Shown here: piece after piece, positions 10,976 to 21,744 of the stretch
How positions within the stretch are numbered: the stretch's first letter is position 1
Layout of the letters: each line of letters begins with the position of its first letter
Source of the DNA: Odobenus rosmarus divergens
Lineage: Eukaryota > Chordata > Mammalia > Carnivora > Odobenidae
Length of the DNA: 64,000 nucleotides
Direction of reading: 5' to 3'
Assembly: GCF_000321225.1 (NCBI RefSeq)
Contig: NW_004451850.1
Location: forward strand, 62,001 to 126,000
The notes under the pieces: model-generated
Database searches by the model: none
What the model was told of the DNA's origin: nothing
The model's input: the letters and a program-made list of their open reading frames with translations, nothing else
Translations under genes and position numbers: made by a program

Positions 10976-13746
10976 AAAGCCAAGTCAGTAGCACACGTGG
11001 CAGAGGAGAGAACAGTCACAACAGTGTCATCCACACTGTTCCCGAGTCCCAGAAAAGAGAACTTTCCACAGATTTCCAGATGTGGAATTATTGAACCAGT
11101 AAGTCCAAACACTTTAGGGGGTTTCAGTTATAACAGTCTGACAGAGATTCTGCAGTGTCTTTGGGGTTTAGCTAACAAATGTGTTTGTCAGATTAATAAA
11201 GCCAGTAGAGTTAACTTGAACTGGAAACTGACATCACAACACATACACACATTACAATATATTATACTCGTAGTTTGACTTGAAATCTTGATATGGTGAT
11301 ACAAATGCTGATTGAGTTGTCTTTGCCTGAGTTCGCCATTTGTTTTGCAAGAAGGGCAGTATTAATATTTTCCCCTTAGTGTAAGACATCTCAATTTCTA
11401 AACAACTTTTATCCTATATATTTAGTTCTAAAGTTGATTGTTTAGATTTCCGGCTGCCCTTTCCTGACTGCAAAGAATTAACAAAGGGTGATTAGTTTCC
11501 CAGGCCAGATCCTACAGCCTATTTAACCTACAATGTGGCTAGACAAGAAATACATATTATTTCAGGACATAAATACGACTTACATTATTGATTCTAACCA
11601 AGGAGAAGCAAACTAAATGTCATTTTACGTAAGGCACAATAGTAGAATCAAGTAGGAAGCTGTGCCAGGTATATATGCATTTTATTTGAAAAAGGAGAAT
11701 GTCAAATTCCAAAAGTGCACTGATGCATAATAATGGACGTCCAACTGACCCAAATGCACACATCTAATCATAGATTCCAAATATTTGTATAAATAAAGAT
11801 GAAACATCTTATGAGGCTAATAATTATAAAATGTTTCAGCTTGGAAAAATTAAGTTTAAAAATCACTTAAAATATAAAATATGCATGAAAACGAGGCTCT
11901 GAGTATGTAGCATTTCCAATGTGCTCCAGTCCTTCTTCCATATTTTTCCCATTTTAAAGATTTCTCTAACATCTACAATTGGAATTTCTCGGGCCTTCTG
12001 AAGTTATTCTTAACCTTTCAAAATATTTTTAAGAATAATACATGCTACCTATAGAAAACAAAGATAAAAAATTCAAACATAAATGGCTTGTAACCACTGC
12101 TAACCGTTCAGGTACCTATTGGTAAACTTCTTGTGCCTGACGGACAGCCACAAAACTCAGCATCTTAACCCAACAGCCATTCATTCCCATGGATCTACAG
12201 GGATCCAGGCTGGCTAAGGTAACTCTGCTTCTCGCTGTCGCTTGCCAGAACCAGAGACAGGGATGGCCAAAACTTTTTCTAATGGTAATACAGCACTTTT
12301 AGAAAGTGAGGCAGGTCTTATATGAGCTGTCATGGAAAGATCCTGTATTTACTTCATTGAGTTATAAGAGCAAGTTACAGAACAATATGCACACTGTTGC
12401 CTATGTATGCCTAAAAACTATATTTTTACAGTACATCTACGTATGAAAAAGCCTCAAATCAGCTTTAAAATGACACACACCAGACTGTTCATTGTGGTTA
12501 CTTTTGAAAATGGGGTTGAAATTTGGAGGAAAGTTCTAAGGGTGGGGGGAGACTGTGACTGACCTGTGTTAGAACTTTGTGTAACAAGAATTACACTACT
12601 ATTAGCTTTGTCTAATGACAAATGTTTAAATGAGCCCAACAACAGAAAAAGCAGTTGTGTATTCCTCAGATAAAGTTACTGATGCAACAGAGAAAACCTG
12701 AAATTTGAGTGGCTTAACACAAGAACTTTCTTATGTACATAAAACCTGATGGGGTTTGGCAGAGACTCACTGCTGTCAGGTGACCCAGAGATCCAGCTTG
12801 TCTCCATCATCTCACATGGGCTCCCCATGTTTGCCACTGAATGGAAGAGAGAGCACGGAAGTAGCACACTGGCTTTCATGTGCCTTGGCCTGGAGGTGAC
12901 AAACATGCCTCTACTCATGTATCAGTGGTAGGGGTTAGTCATATGACCTTTCCCAACTATAAGTGGACTGGGGATGGAATCCCTCCCACATTGTAGGTGC
13001 TCCATGAAGAGCAACTCCTGCAATTGGTGGTTAACAACGACCTGTTCCCTTCTTGGAGGGGTTTCTGAGAAGGCCAAATTTACCCTGAAATTCATCAATT
13101 ATTTTTCTACTGCATACAATGTGACAGAGTTTTCAAATATAGGATTATATCTAATTTTCAAAAGGACCCTGTAATTCTTAGCAGGGAGGGAGGGCTACCC
13201 CTTGTCCCTCAACAGCACCTTTTCTGCATGACCATTTGCAATAACCTGTATAATCTCAGTAGGCTGAGGATTTTCTCCTACCTTTTGGCGCAGGGTCAAA
13301 ATCATAGCTACCCACCACATGACTGAGCTTGCCTGAATACCTGAAGAGGTGCCATTAAGCACCAGCATTTCCCTGGGACAGATACAGACAAGATTCACTG
13401 GAAGAATGGTGAATACTTTTTCCTTTTTATTGAAAGTCAGCAGATCTGTTAAGGACTCCAAGATGGGTTTTTAGAAATTCAGCCTCAGTAGGCATTTGCT
13501 TATGCAGTGATTTCCTCAGTCCTTCCTCATTTACCACTTAGGAGGGAGGCTTTGGTTCTTGAGCACTTCGTTAAGCTCACTCATCAGTGTGTGGATTCAG
13601 TGGCCACTTTCAAGTAAGATATTCCATTAAAATCCTACTGCAAATATCAGGTTGTTTCCCAAAAAAGGCCTCTCCAGCCTCAGTTATAAACAAAGGCCTT
13701 ATAGATTCCATGTCAAATCAGAGTTTACGTTAATAGCTGATTTGGC

Positions 13747-13748
<2 letters not shown>
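10976..13748. other. intergenic DNA, no gene seen
   Basis: No coding similarity. Two short stretches (about 12130-12290 and 12690-12960) have the look of old interspersed repeats ('tgagtggcttaacacaagaa') that I cannot name. AT-rich elsewhere. Confidence 0.45.

Positions 13749-13749
<1 letters not shown>

Positions 13750-13788
<39 letters not shown>
13750..13788. repeat. (CA)n microsatellite
   Basis: About 19 uninterrupted CA units; likely polymorphic. Confidence 0.97.
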
Positions 13789-13789
<1 letters not shown>

Positions 13790-13799
13790 TGAGAGTGAG

Positions 13800-14229
13800 G
13801 TGGAAGCACCCAGGGGAGATGGGGAGGTGTCTAAACCTCACTGTCAGAATCAGTTGTGGTCAGAGGGGAGCCCGGGGGAGGGATGGGAGCTGCAGGGAGT
13901 TGCAATGCTCTAAGTCAGGGGAGGGCGGGGGATAGTGGCTCTCTGTGCCACCAGGAGCAGGGGCAGCCTCCAGAGCAGGACACACAGGAGAGCTGGCCAA
14001 CGGGCCAGGTCCCAGTTTGGTCATGAGGGCCCCTGGGGAAGTCCCAGGGGAGGGAGCTGCCATGCAGGGAAGTGCCAGGACTGCACACAAGTGCTGGGAC
14101 CAGGGCAGCGCCAGCTCTCAAGGGGCCCTGGGGCGAGGGGCAGGAGGATCCTAGGAAAATGAATCCCATGGACAATCCCCAACTTGTCCTTGATTTTCAT
14201 TTGCACCTTCCTTCTTTAGGCCTGCTTTT
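13800..14229. other. GC-rich block, unidentified
   Basis: Sharp rise in GC against AT-rich surroundings, with overlapping open frames on both strands (for example 13915-14175 on minus and 13945-14154 on plus). The translations are proline-, glycine- and alanine-rich and match nothing I recognise. Open frames on both strands are expected from stop-poor GC-rich DNA, so I do not call a gene. It directly abuts the first conserved MAGE duplicon block at about 14230. Confidence 0.4.
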
Positions 14230-14640
14230 AGTACTTCGGCCACAGGGTCCTTCTTTCATTGCCTGAGAACCATCATGGAACAGTGAGAAGAGAAAGTAAT
14301 TAAGAGACACGAGGTTGGCCTCAGGCTGTGAGGAGTGGAACAGCGTGGGTTCCAGAGGAACCAGACCAGACTCTACTCCTGGTTCTGTCACTTCATCAGC
14401 TATGTGAACTTGAGAATATTTCAAGTTCTTCATCTGCCAAGCGGGTTGGAGAAGCCCTGTCCTGTAGGACTGCTGGAACACACGTAATGTATGTGAAGCA
14501 CCTGGCACAGTGACTGACAATTATTGGGTCTTTAATAAATGGTAATTATTATTATGCTTTTTTTCACACCAGAAGGAACTACCCTCATCTCTGAGAATTT
14601 TTTTTTTTTTGTCCAGGAGATGTCAGAGACTGCACTGCTG
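14230..14640. repeat. MAGE duplicon fragment with MIR (unit 0)
   Basis: Homologous to the blocks at 19820-20260, 30160-30560, 36710-36910, 44200-44640 and 50440-50880: 'gtccttctttcattgcctga', then 'ggcctcaggctgtgaggagt', a MIR core ('actcctggttctgtcacttc', 'agctatgtgaacttgagaat') and 'aggagatgtcagagactgca'. In the other duplicons this block lies distal to the upstream array of a MAGE-B gene. Here the expected gene and array to the left are absent. Confidence 0.75.
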
Positions 14641-15180
14641 TCTTCCTGAATGGCAGCTATGCCACTGAGGAGACCCCCAAGTGTCCTGCTTCAGAGAATT
14701 TATACATCACTGCTCTCACTTGCCCCCCTTCCACATTGCTTTTTTTTCAAACTTGTCTTACATGTTGGAGTTCATCACACCATTGTCCTTATATAATAAC
14801 TGCTCTTACACTCTAAAAATCTATGTGCAGGGTCTTCTTTATCCTTAGCATCATCACTACTAACATACAACCTTCCAAAGACCAGATGCTCAATTAATGA
14901 TAAGAGTAAATGGGGCATAGAGCAAGGAATGTAACTTATTACTATTTAATTTTATCTGCATTCTTGAATAAGTTAAGGACATTTAGGTATATATCCTTGA
15001 ATTTTACAGAGAGGAAGACAAAAATGAATAGAACTAATATTTAACTACATTTTACTTCGTTTCTATTTTAAAACCACAGCTATATTTTTGCTAGTTCTTT
15101 CATATTTCCAAGAAAAATCCCCATTCTAAAGCCATATTATGTTGTTCTGGAACCCAAAGAAGATGCAAGGATTTTCAGGC
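14641..15180. other. 3' flank of the first MAGE-B gene
   Basis: No gene. Parts repeat in other duplicons, for example 'actgctcttacactctaaaa' and 'gcatcatcactactaacata' here against 'agctgctcttagactccaca' at about 21280 and similar text at 31360, 37670 and 44770. Confidence 0.55.
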
Positions 15181-15186
15181 TTTATT
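15181..15186 (-). promoter_or_regulatory. candidate poly(A) signal AATAAA
   Basis: TTTATT on the plus strand reads AATAAA on minus, about 250 bp past the stop codon of the 15440-16468 gene and within its conserved 3' flank. Not confirmed by any transcript evidence. Confidence 0.5.
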
Positions 15187-15439
15187 ACACAACACCAAAA
15201 CTACTCTTACTCTTAAATCTAATCTGACAGCAATGTGTGATCCAGGTCATTTATAGACTTGGATTCTGAATCTAAATAAACATTCTATTGAAAGGAACTA
15301 CATTTGTAAGCTACACATGTATAACAGGAAAACAAAGAAGATAAATATTATGGCCTCGCCAACCCCACCTTAGCCTCTCACTACTTCAAAGTTGGCAGCC
15401 CTCCTCAACAACAAAGCAAAGAATCTGCCTCAGCCCTGT

Positions 15440-16468
15440 CTAGGGACGAGAGGAGTGGCTGGACTTGGCCCGGGAACGTGCACCGGCCTTGGTAGTAGAG
15501 GCAGCCCCAGCTGCGGCTCGGGCTTGGGCTCGCTCTTCCTCATCTCGCAGAGCCTCTTCATAATGCAACGGGAAGGCACTGGGGACGGTATCATGGATCT
15601 TGGCCACAAACTCTAGGACTTTCATCTTGCTGGTCTCAGCATGGGCCCTGGGGCCCCACAGGAACTCGTAGCGTGGAGGATCACTGTTGGCCACCTGGCG
15701 GTATTCCAGGTACTTTTCCTGCACCAAATCTTGGGTGATGAGCTTCCTGGGCTCCCCAAAGACGAAATGCCTCCTTCCATCATAGATACCCAAAACATTC
15801 AGGAATTCCCAGATATCTTCCTCAGAGGCGCGGTTGCCACTCAAGAAGATCACACCGAGGAGAGGCATGAGAAGCCCATTCTTAGGAAAACCCCCGGCGC
15901 TGCTCACACTGCCATCACTGGTGAGGTCTAGGCTGCTGACGAGGGTATAGGAGTGACCGCCTGGCTTGACTTCCTTTAATTCTAGGCCAAAGACCAGCTC
16001 CATGCGCTCGGAGGCTTTCCTGAGGATCTCAGGAAAGTCCTCCCTGTACCTTTTGTTGATGACCTTCAGCATGTCTGCCTTCAAAATGGGTGCCCTCATT
16101 TTATGCTTTTCTAGCAGGAACTGCATCAACATCCCCACCTTCCTGGTTAGAAGATCGTTGCGAGCACTCTCAGGGGAAGTTGAGGCCTGAGAGGAATTTT
16201 TATTTTTCCGAACTTGGCTCTTGGCACCTACATTAGATCTCGGGCGTGAAACACCTGCAGCAGGAGAGCTAGTGGCTGGGGATCCCTGAGGCTCCTGGGA
16301 AGCGCCAGCAGCAGGGTAACTCAGGGGAGTATCCCCAGAAACAGGAGAGTTGGGGGACTCTTCAACATTTGCTGCAGTGGCTTGAGTACCCCCAAGGCCC
16401 TGGGGCTCACCTCGGGCCTGGCGGCGTTTCTCACGGGCACGAAGCTTACTCTTCTGGCCCCGAGGCAT
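15440..16468 (-). CDS. MAGE-B family protein (MAGEB1/B2/B4-like), 342 aa
   Basis: Intact single-exon coding region. MAGE proteins bind RING E3 ubiquitin ligases through the MAGE homology domain, and MAGE-B members are mostly germline or cancer-testis expressed (family knowledge). The start [16 protein letters not shown] is the family-typical basic N-terminus. Residues 30-105 are a low-complexity Ser/Ala/Pro-rich linker, the MAGE homology domain spans about 110-310 ([52 protein letters not shown]), then a short basic Ser/Arg tail. Human MAGE-B proteins are about 319-347 aa, so the length fits. A splice acceptor (CCGCTCCAG, exon starting at 16524) lies 56 bp before the ATG, the usual MAGE layout with the whole ORF in the last exon. 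Its C-terminal ~190 residues differ by only 3 from the 45404-46438 protein, so one-to-one orthology is unclear. Residue 192 is Gly where that paralogue has Trp. Confidence 0.93.
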   Translation of the reverse strand: MPRGQKSKLRAREKRRQARGEPQGLGGTQATAANVEESPNSPVSGDTPLSYPAAGASQEPQGSPATSSPAAGVSRPRSNVGAKSQVRKNKNSSQASTSPESARNDLLTRKVGMLMQFLLEKHKMRAPILKADMLKVINKRYREDFPEILRKASERMELVFGLELKEVKPGGHSYTLVSSLDLTSDGSVSSAGGFPKNGLLMPLLGVIFLSGNRASEEDIWEFLNVLGIYDGRRHFVFGEPRKLITQDLVQEKYLEYRQVANSDPPRYEFLWGPRAHAETSKMKVLEFVAKIHDTVPSAFPLHYEEALRDEEERAQARAAAGAASTTKAGARSRAKSSHSSRP

Positions 16469-16524
16469 GACTGGGTCAGGGCAATGGGCACAAGAGTGGA
16501 CGGGAGGGCGGGAGATGTTGGTAC

Positions 16525-17190
16525 CTGGAGCGGGGAAGATGAGAGTGGGAGCACCTCAGCAGGGAGAGACCACCCTGGCTTTTAAGAAGCCACCTTTGCA
16601 GATATCTGTGAGGGCATGGCGCTAAGCCCCAACAGGGCTCTTGCTCTTGGTCAGCCCGTCTCCTGAGAACCCAATGGAGGAAGTCAGGGTACTCCTAGGA
16701 CTCCCAGGACTAACAGCAGGGGTGGCATCATGGGCTACTCCTTTTTTAAAGATTATTTATTGATTGATTTGAGAGAGAGAGAGCAGAGTAAGTGAGAATG
16801 CAAGTTGGGGGGAAAGGCAGAGAGAGAGGGAGAAGCAGACTCTCCACTGAGTAGGGAGCCCGATTCGGGACTTGATCTCAGGACCCCGGGATCACAACCT
16901 GAGTGGAAGGCAGACGCTTCACCGACTGAGCCACCCAGGCATCCCTAGGCTACTCTTTCAATTGGGTATTGAGTGGTTTCCATTTCCTTACTCAGGATCT
17001 TCCCTTTGACTCCAAACCCTTCCTGGGGCTCTGCCCTCTGCTGATTTGAGGCCATGACCCTTAGACAAAGGTCCTCGCATTTCTGGGACCTGAGTTGACA
17101 GCCAGAGTGAGCTGACTGAGGCCTATGCCTGCTAACAGCAGGGGCGAGACCCTTCAACCCCACTGTTCTGGAGGCAGTGGCTCCCTCAGA
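16525..17190. other. intron of the first MAGE-B gene
   Basis: Lies between the coding-exon acceptor and the upstream units. It holds one carnivore SINE and otherwise diverged MAGE upstream sequence ('ctgagaacccaatggaggaa'), also seen near 22930, 33250 and 46630. Confidence 0.6.
16741..16945 (-). repeat. Carnivore SINE
   Basis: Antisense copy in the intron of the MAGE-B gene, head 'gagccacccaggcatccc'. Target-site duplication GGCTACTC at 16733-16740 and from 16948. Confidence 0.9.
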
Positions 17191-18870
17191 CCTCATTCAG
17201 GACTTTGACCTTGACTGCAGCTAGGATTGGGATTTCTCCATCTACCTGAGTCTACAAGCCTAAAAGCAAAGGCCCCAGAGTAGCTAGAAGTCACTGTGCT
17301 GCACATTTGGGTACCTCTCCTGGGGACTCCCAGATATGAGAGCCAGGGGCTGTTCTGTGCAGCTTCCTATTTTGAGGAGAGGGGCCCTTATTAGCACTGA
17401 CAGTCCTACCTTTACTCCTTTAGGGCCAAAACTCCTCCTTCTGCTCATGGGACTGCCTCCTTTAGATAAAGGCCTTTCTCTACCTGAGTCACCCCCTAGG
17501 CAGAAATGAGGGGTTATCTCAGCCCGAAATACTCCCAAATTTCAGGGCTGCCATCAGGAGTGGGTTGGCCCCCTTTAGACAAAGGCCCTCGCCTCCTGAG
17601 GCCGCCCTGAGGACAATGGGATTGCTCGGCCAGCCAGCCTGCTGGGACCTCCCAGAGCCCGACCGAAGGGGCAGGTTCGGGGGGCCAACTTCGTTATGGG
17701 GGGTAAATAGTCTCTTCAGTCCCCCCCAGGGTCCTCACCTTGACTTTAGACCGGTCTGGGAAACCATCCGCCGCCAAACAAACCGCCGCGCCCAGCGGTC
17801 GAGGTCCCGCCCAGAACGGAAGTCAGGAGATCCGCATCCGGGGGTGGCGGCACCGGGGTCTCCGGGGGCTGAAAGCAGGGGTGGGCGGGGTTCTGTGGGA
17901 CCCCAGCGCTTGCGGCTCTTCCCTCTGCCGGCCCAGGCCTGCCAGCCCCCAGGGCCCCCACCCTCCTGAGTCCCTAGAGGGGAATCTCTGGTCCTGCCGC
18001 TCGGGGGTACTCCTTCCTGAGCTGCTCAAGCCTCATGGGGGGGGGGGGCAGGCTCTGTGAACCTCCCCCTTTCAGGAGAGATTCACTTGCATTGAGGGTC
18101 CACACCTTGACTCTAGCTATGGTCAAGACTTCTCCCCCTGCAGAGCTGGGACCATCCTGCTAGATAAGGCCATTCCTTCCCTGAGACTCACCGGGCAGAA
18201 TGAGGGGACTCCTCAGAGCTCTTCTGGGTCCCCCAAGGCTAAGAATGGTACAGGATTCTATTTAGCCCCCTCTGCTTTGGGCGTCCCCTGATAACACTCA
18301 TGGTCTTCACATGAATTCCTGTTAGGGCCCAGGTCCCTCCCTCTGCAAAACTGAGGCAGCTTCCATTAAATGGAGGCCCTCACCTTCCTGAGACTTTCCA
18401 GGCTGAAATCAGCTCTGCCCAGGGCTTCCCAGGGATGACAGCAGAGGAGATGTTGTGGGACCTCCTTTTATGCTGTGGGTGCTACTCTTGGGTCTTCACC
18501 TTGACAGATGACCGATCATGTAACTTCATTCTGTGCTTTCCTGTAGCTGCTCATCTTACCTGTAGGTCCTCCTTTCCTGAGAATTCCAGGTTGGAAGTGA
18601 GGGTGATCTTCATCTGATCATGGTCCTTGGGTGTCTCCCAAAAGACAGCAGGGATGCGATACTATAGGACCTTGCTGTTCTGGCTGGGTCCTTCCATCAT
18701 TTCTCATTCATGGTCCTCACCATATCTTTCAGAGCCTGGGACTCCTTCTACTGAGCTAAGGTCACCATCCTTAGGTCTTTGGATGACCCCAGTATGTTGG
18801 GGTAGTTGTCTTCTCAGTACTCATTCATGGGGGTCCTCATCTTGGCCAGTCTCTTGATTAAAGGCTTCCT
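17190..18870 (-). repeat. Tandem ~215-bp MAGE upstream units (array A)
   Basis: A recurring unit is recognised by the motif near GGGTCCTCACCTTGACTCC followed about 40 bp later by a 'cctccctctgctgacctgag'-like segment and 'ccctgagactcccaggcaga'-like text. Motif copies start at about 17200, 17402, 17730, 18096, 18301, 18490, 18711 and 18831. On the minus strand the motif contains AAG|GTGAGG, a splice-donor match, so each unit may once have served as a first exon. Only some donors are intact. Confidence 0.75.
17739..17900 (-). promoter_or_regulatory. candidate promoter and exon 1 of the first MAGE-B gene
   Basis: The most CpG-rich part of the array. On minus it carries ACTTCCG (ETS-like) at about 17815-17822, a GGGCGGGACC GC box at about 17805-17814 and a second CCGGATGCGG site, followed downstream by donor AAG|GTGAGGAC (exon end 17739). 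ETS and Sp1 sites under CpG methylation control are established for human MAGE-A promoters; applying that here is inference. The block is nearly identical to the one at 48384-48550. Confidence 0.6.
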
Positions 18871-19084
18871 GGGAAACAACGTGTACGTGCGAACACTCGA
18901 CCACTTTCTCTACTGCAAATCTTGCAGAAAATGAGTCCATGTGCCAAGACTGATGTAAGATTAGGAAAGTGCAGCATACATCAGGGAGCCCAGGACAGGT
19001 GTTGTGGTGTCTGAGGAAAAAAAAAAAAAAAGCTGATATATTCCTTCTCTTCACCAGCCACACTTAGGATAGCTCTAAAAGATT
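18871..19084. other. conserved distal end of array A
   Basis: Conserved among duplicons: 'cactttctctactgcaaatc' and 'agtgcagcatacatcaggga' have counterparts at about 29790, 36360, 42500, 43840 and 50095. Possibly a distal non-coding exon or promoter of older MAGE transcripts; not proven. Confidence 0.5.
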
Positions 19085-19655
19085 TACTTTTTTTTTATTA
19101 TGTTATGTTAGTCACCATACAATACATCATTCATTTTTAATGTAGTGTTCCATGATTCATTGTTTGCATATAACACCCAGTGCTCCATGCAATACGTACC
19201 CTCTTTAATACCCATCACCGGGCTAACCCAACCCCCCCCCCCCCCTCCCCTCCGAAACCCTTAGTTTGTTTCCTGGAGTCCATAGTCTCTCAGGGTTCGT
19301 CTCCCCCTCTGATTCCCCCCTTCATTTTTCCCTTCCTTCTCCTAATGTCCTCCATGCTATTCCTTATGTTCCACATATAAGCGTAACCATATGATAATTG
19401 TCTTTCTCTGCTTGACTTATTTCACCTATGACCCAGGAATTGCACTACTGGGTATTCACCCCAAAGATACAGATGCAGTGAAAAGAAGAGGCACCTGCCC
19501 CCCAATGTTCATAGCAGCAATGTCCGCAATAGCCAAACTGGGGAAGGAGCCGAGATATCCTTCAACAGAGGAATGGATAAAGATGTGGTCCATATATACA
19601 ATGGAATATTACTCAGCCATGAGAAAGGATGAATACCCAGCATTAGCATCGACAT
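19085..19655 (-). mobile_element. L1 insertion with 5' inversion (twin-primed)
   Basis: The T-rich left end and antisense L1 3' sequence (to about 19430) switch at about 19431 to sense L1 sequence ('caggaattgcactactgggt', 'gaatggataaagatgtggtc'). The whole is flanked by a target-site duplication, AAAAGATTTACTTTT at about 19078 and AAAAGATTCACTTTT at about 19656. This matches twin priming. Confidence 0.82.
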
Positions 19656-19669
19656 AAAAGATTCACTTT

Positions 19670-20260
19670 TTACAGAGAAGGATGGAGCCAGATGATTTTG
19701 TGAACCCCTGATCTTTGGAGGATATCTGACTTTACACATGTAGATGATCATACTGTCACTGTCTCGTTCTCTCCTTTATTCACATCTCTGATTTATTTTG
19801 GTATTCTTATCACACTGGTTATGTATTCCAATCCAATGTTTTGGTCACAGAGTCCTTTTTATCGGCTTGAGATACATTTTGGAGTGGTAGGAGAAAGTGA
19901 ATTAAGTGATCAATGGTCAGCCTCAGGCTGGGAGGAGTGGAAAAGTATGAGCTCTGGACAGATTCAGACCAAGGGTCTAGGCCTAGCCCTATCACTTATT
20001 AGCTCTTTGAACTGGGTGCATTAGCAAGTTCTGTGGGCCTCAGGCTCTGCATCTGTGAAGAAGGTTTGTTAGATCCTGTCTCACAGGGCCTGGTGGACCA
20101 TGGTTAATGTACATAAAGCATCTGGAAAGATGCCTGGAATGCACTGAGACTTTACACAATGCCTGTTATTATTATGGCTATGATTATTTTGACCCCAGAG
20201 GATACCACCCACCCTGATAGAATATTTGTTTTAATCTAGTAGATATCAGAGAATATATGC
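19670..20260. repeat. conserved MAGE duplicon block with MIR (unit A)
   Basis: Starts 'gtgaacccctgatctttgga', 'cacatgtagatgatcatact', 'tatgtattccaatccaatgt', shared with 30000, 36560, 42710, 44060 and 50310. It contains a MIR at about 19910-20190 ('ggtctaggcctagccctatc', 'ctctgcatctgtgaagaagg', 'ttaatgtacataaagcatct'). Confidence 0.8.
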
Positions 20261-21744
20261 CACTCTAGGACATGGAACACCAAATCAGTCCAAAGTGCTG
20301 CTTACAGAGACACTAAAGTAAATCCCTCCCCAATAAATCATATTTCGAGCATGGGGGAGTTTTTTCCAGCTGAATGCAACTCAGATCCTCTAGAACTGGA
20401 TTCAAAGATTAATTATTTCCTCTCCTCTGCCCTTTTACCCAAAGCACCCCTATCTTCATTAATTTCACCATCACCTAAAATCTATACCTCTTTTAGACAT
20501 TGCAGAATTAGAAGCCAAGTAAAAAAACAAAACAAAAACAGTAACACTGAATTTGAATGCTCTTTTGATAAAATGGGTTCTGACTCCCCAGTTTACAGGA
20601 AAGAGTACCTGCACAGTGGCTTCTGAGTTTCCAACCTCAAAAGAGTACCGCCCTTAGGTCTCAGAAACTCCCTGGAGATGGTTTGTGTAAAACACCTAGT
20701 TTGTGCCCTGTGTTCACCTGTGTTGGGAAGCATAGGACATATTCCATCCGTGCCCTGGGTGGAGATCCTCTCTGATTTATTCACAATCCCAAAGTAACTG
20801 TTAAAGGTAGTTTTCCATTCCAGACTTAAATCTCTCAACTCAGAGACCCACCACCTGGCTCACCAGTTCCACAGCCACCTTTAGCCCACCATACGGCTAA
20901 CTTAAAATTACTTCCCATCACGGGCGCCTGCGTGGCTCAGTCGTTAAGCGTCTGCCTTCGGCTCGGGTCATGATCCCAGGGTCCTGGGATTGAGCCCCGC
21001 ATCGGGCTCCCTGCTCAGCGGGGAATCTGCTTCTCCCTCTGCCTCTGCCTGCCACTCCCCCTGCTTGTGCTCTCTCTCTCTCTCTCTACAACAAATAAAT
21101 TTTTTAAAAAATTACTCCCCATCACAGGGCTTTCAGCTGCCCAAAGGCTCAATCTGCCTTGCCTTGGGGCATTTTACACTAGAACTCTTCATCTGGAGGT
21201 CCCCTCCCTCCTTTTTACCCCTTGTTTTTACTAGTCCTTTCCATCTTAGGGAGTATCTCACCACCTATTTTTCATATGAGAGCTGCTCTTAGACTCCACA
21301 GTTTTGTAGGCGGGGGTTGGGCCTATTTTTCTTATTATCCCCAGTACTAGCCAGGAGCCTTCCAAAGAGCAAGGGCTAAATTAATATTTGGGCAATTAAA
21401 GAATATTAAATTAAACGTTACCTAGTTCTGAATGACAAGAAACGACTCAAGGGTTTCAATTTGTTTTACAAAATACTAAAATTCTTATTTTTCAACTTGA
21501 TAAACTCCAAGAAATGTATGACCCATGTCATTCATCAACTTGGATTCTGAAACTAAATAAACCTGTAACTGAAAGGAAAGCCATTTAAAATAGGAAGAAA
21601 AAGATACATCTCCAATTTATGTGTTGTACAGGAACACAAGTATGTTACACTTTGTGTTCCTATGCACCCCACCTGGGCCCTCCACTAGTTAGCCAACTGA
21701 CTGCCTTTGTTAACCACAAAGCGAAGAATCTGCCTTAGCCTGGT
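20261..21744. other. 3' flank of the MAGE-B pseudogene
   Basis: Conserved duplicon 3' flank without a gene: 'aatgctcttttgataaaatg' matches 30850, 37155 and 51135; 'tgacccatgtcattcatcaa' matches 15240, 31805, 41715 and 45230. It contains one SINE. Confidence 0.65.
20921..21105 (+). repeat. Carnivore SINE
   Basis: Sense copy 'gggcgcctgcgtggctcagt' to 'caaataaattttttaaa'. Target-site duplication AAAATTACTTCCCATCA at 20904-20920 and AAAATTACTCCCCATCA from about 21106. Confidence 0.92.

Noticed and set aside
15641..15931. 96-aa plus-strand ORF with an identical twin at 45605-45895
   Set aside because: It is the antisense shadow of the MAGE homology domain exon. Identity between the two copies comes from the conversion tract, not from a second gene.
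17565..18060. Overlapping ORFs of up to 134 aa in both directions
   Set aside because: They lie in the CpG-rich promoter unit, where stops are rare, and the repeated copy at 48360-48819 is open in different frames, so there is no coding constraint.
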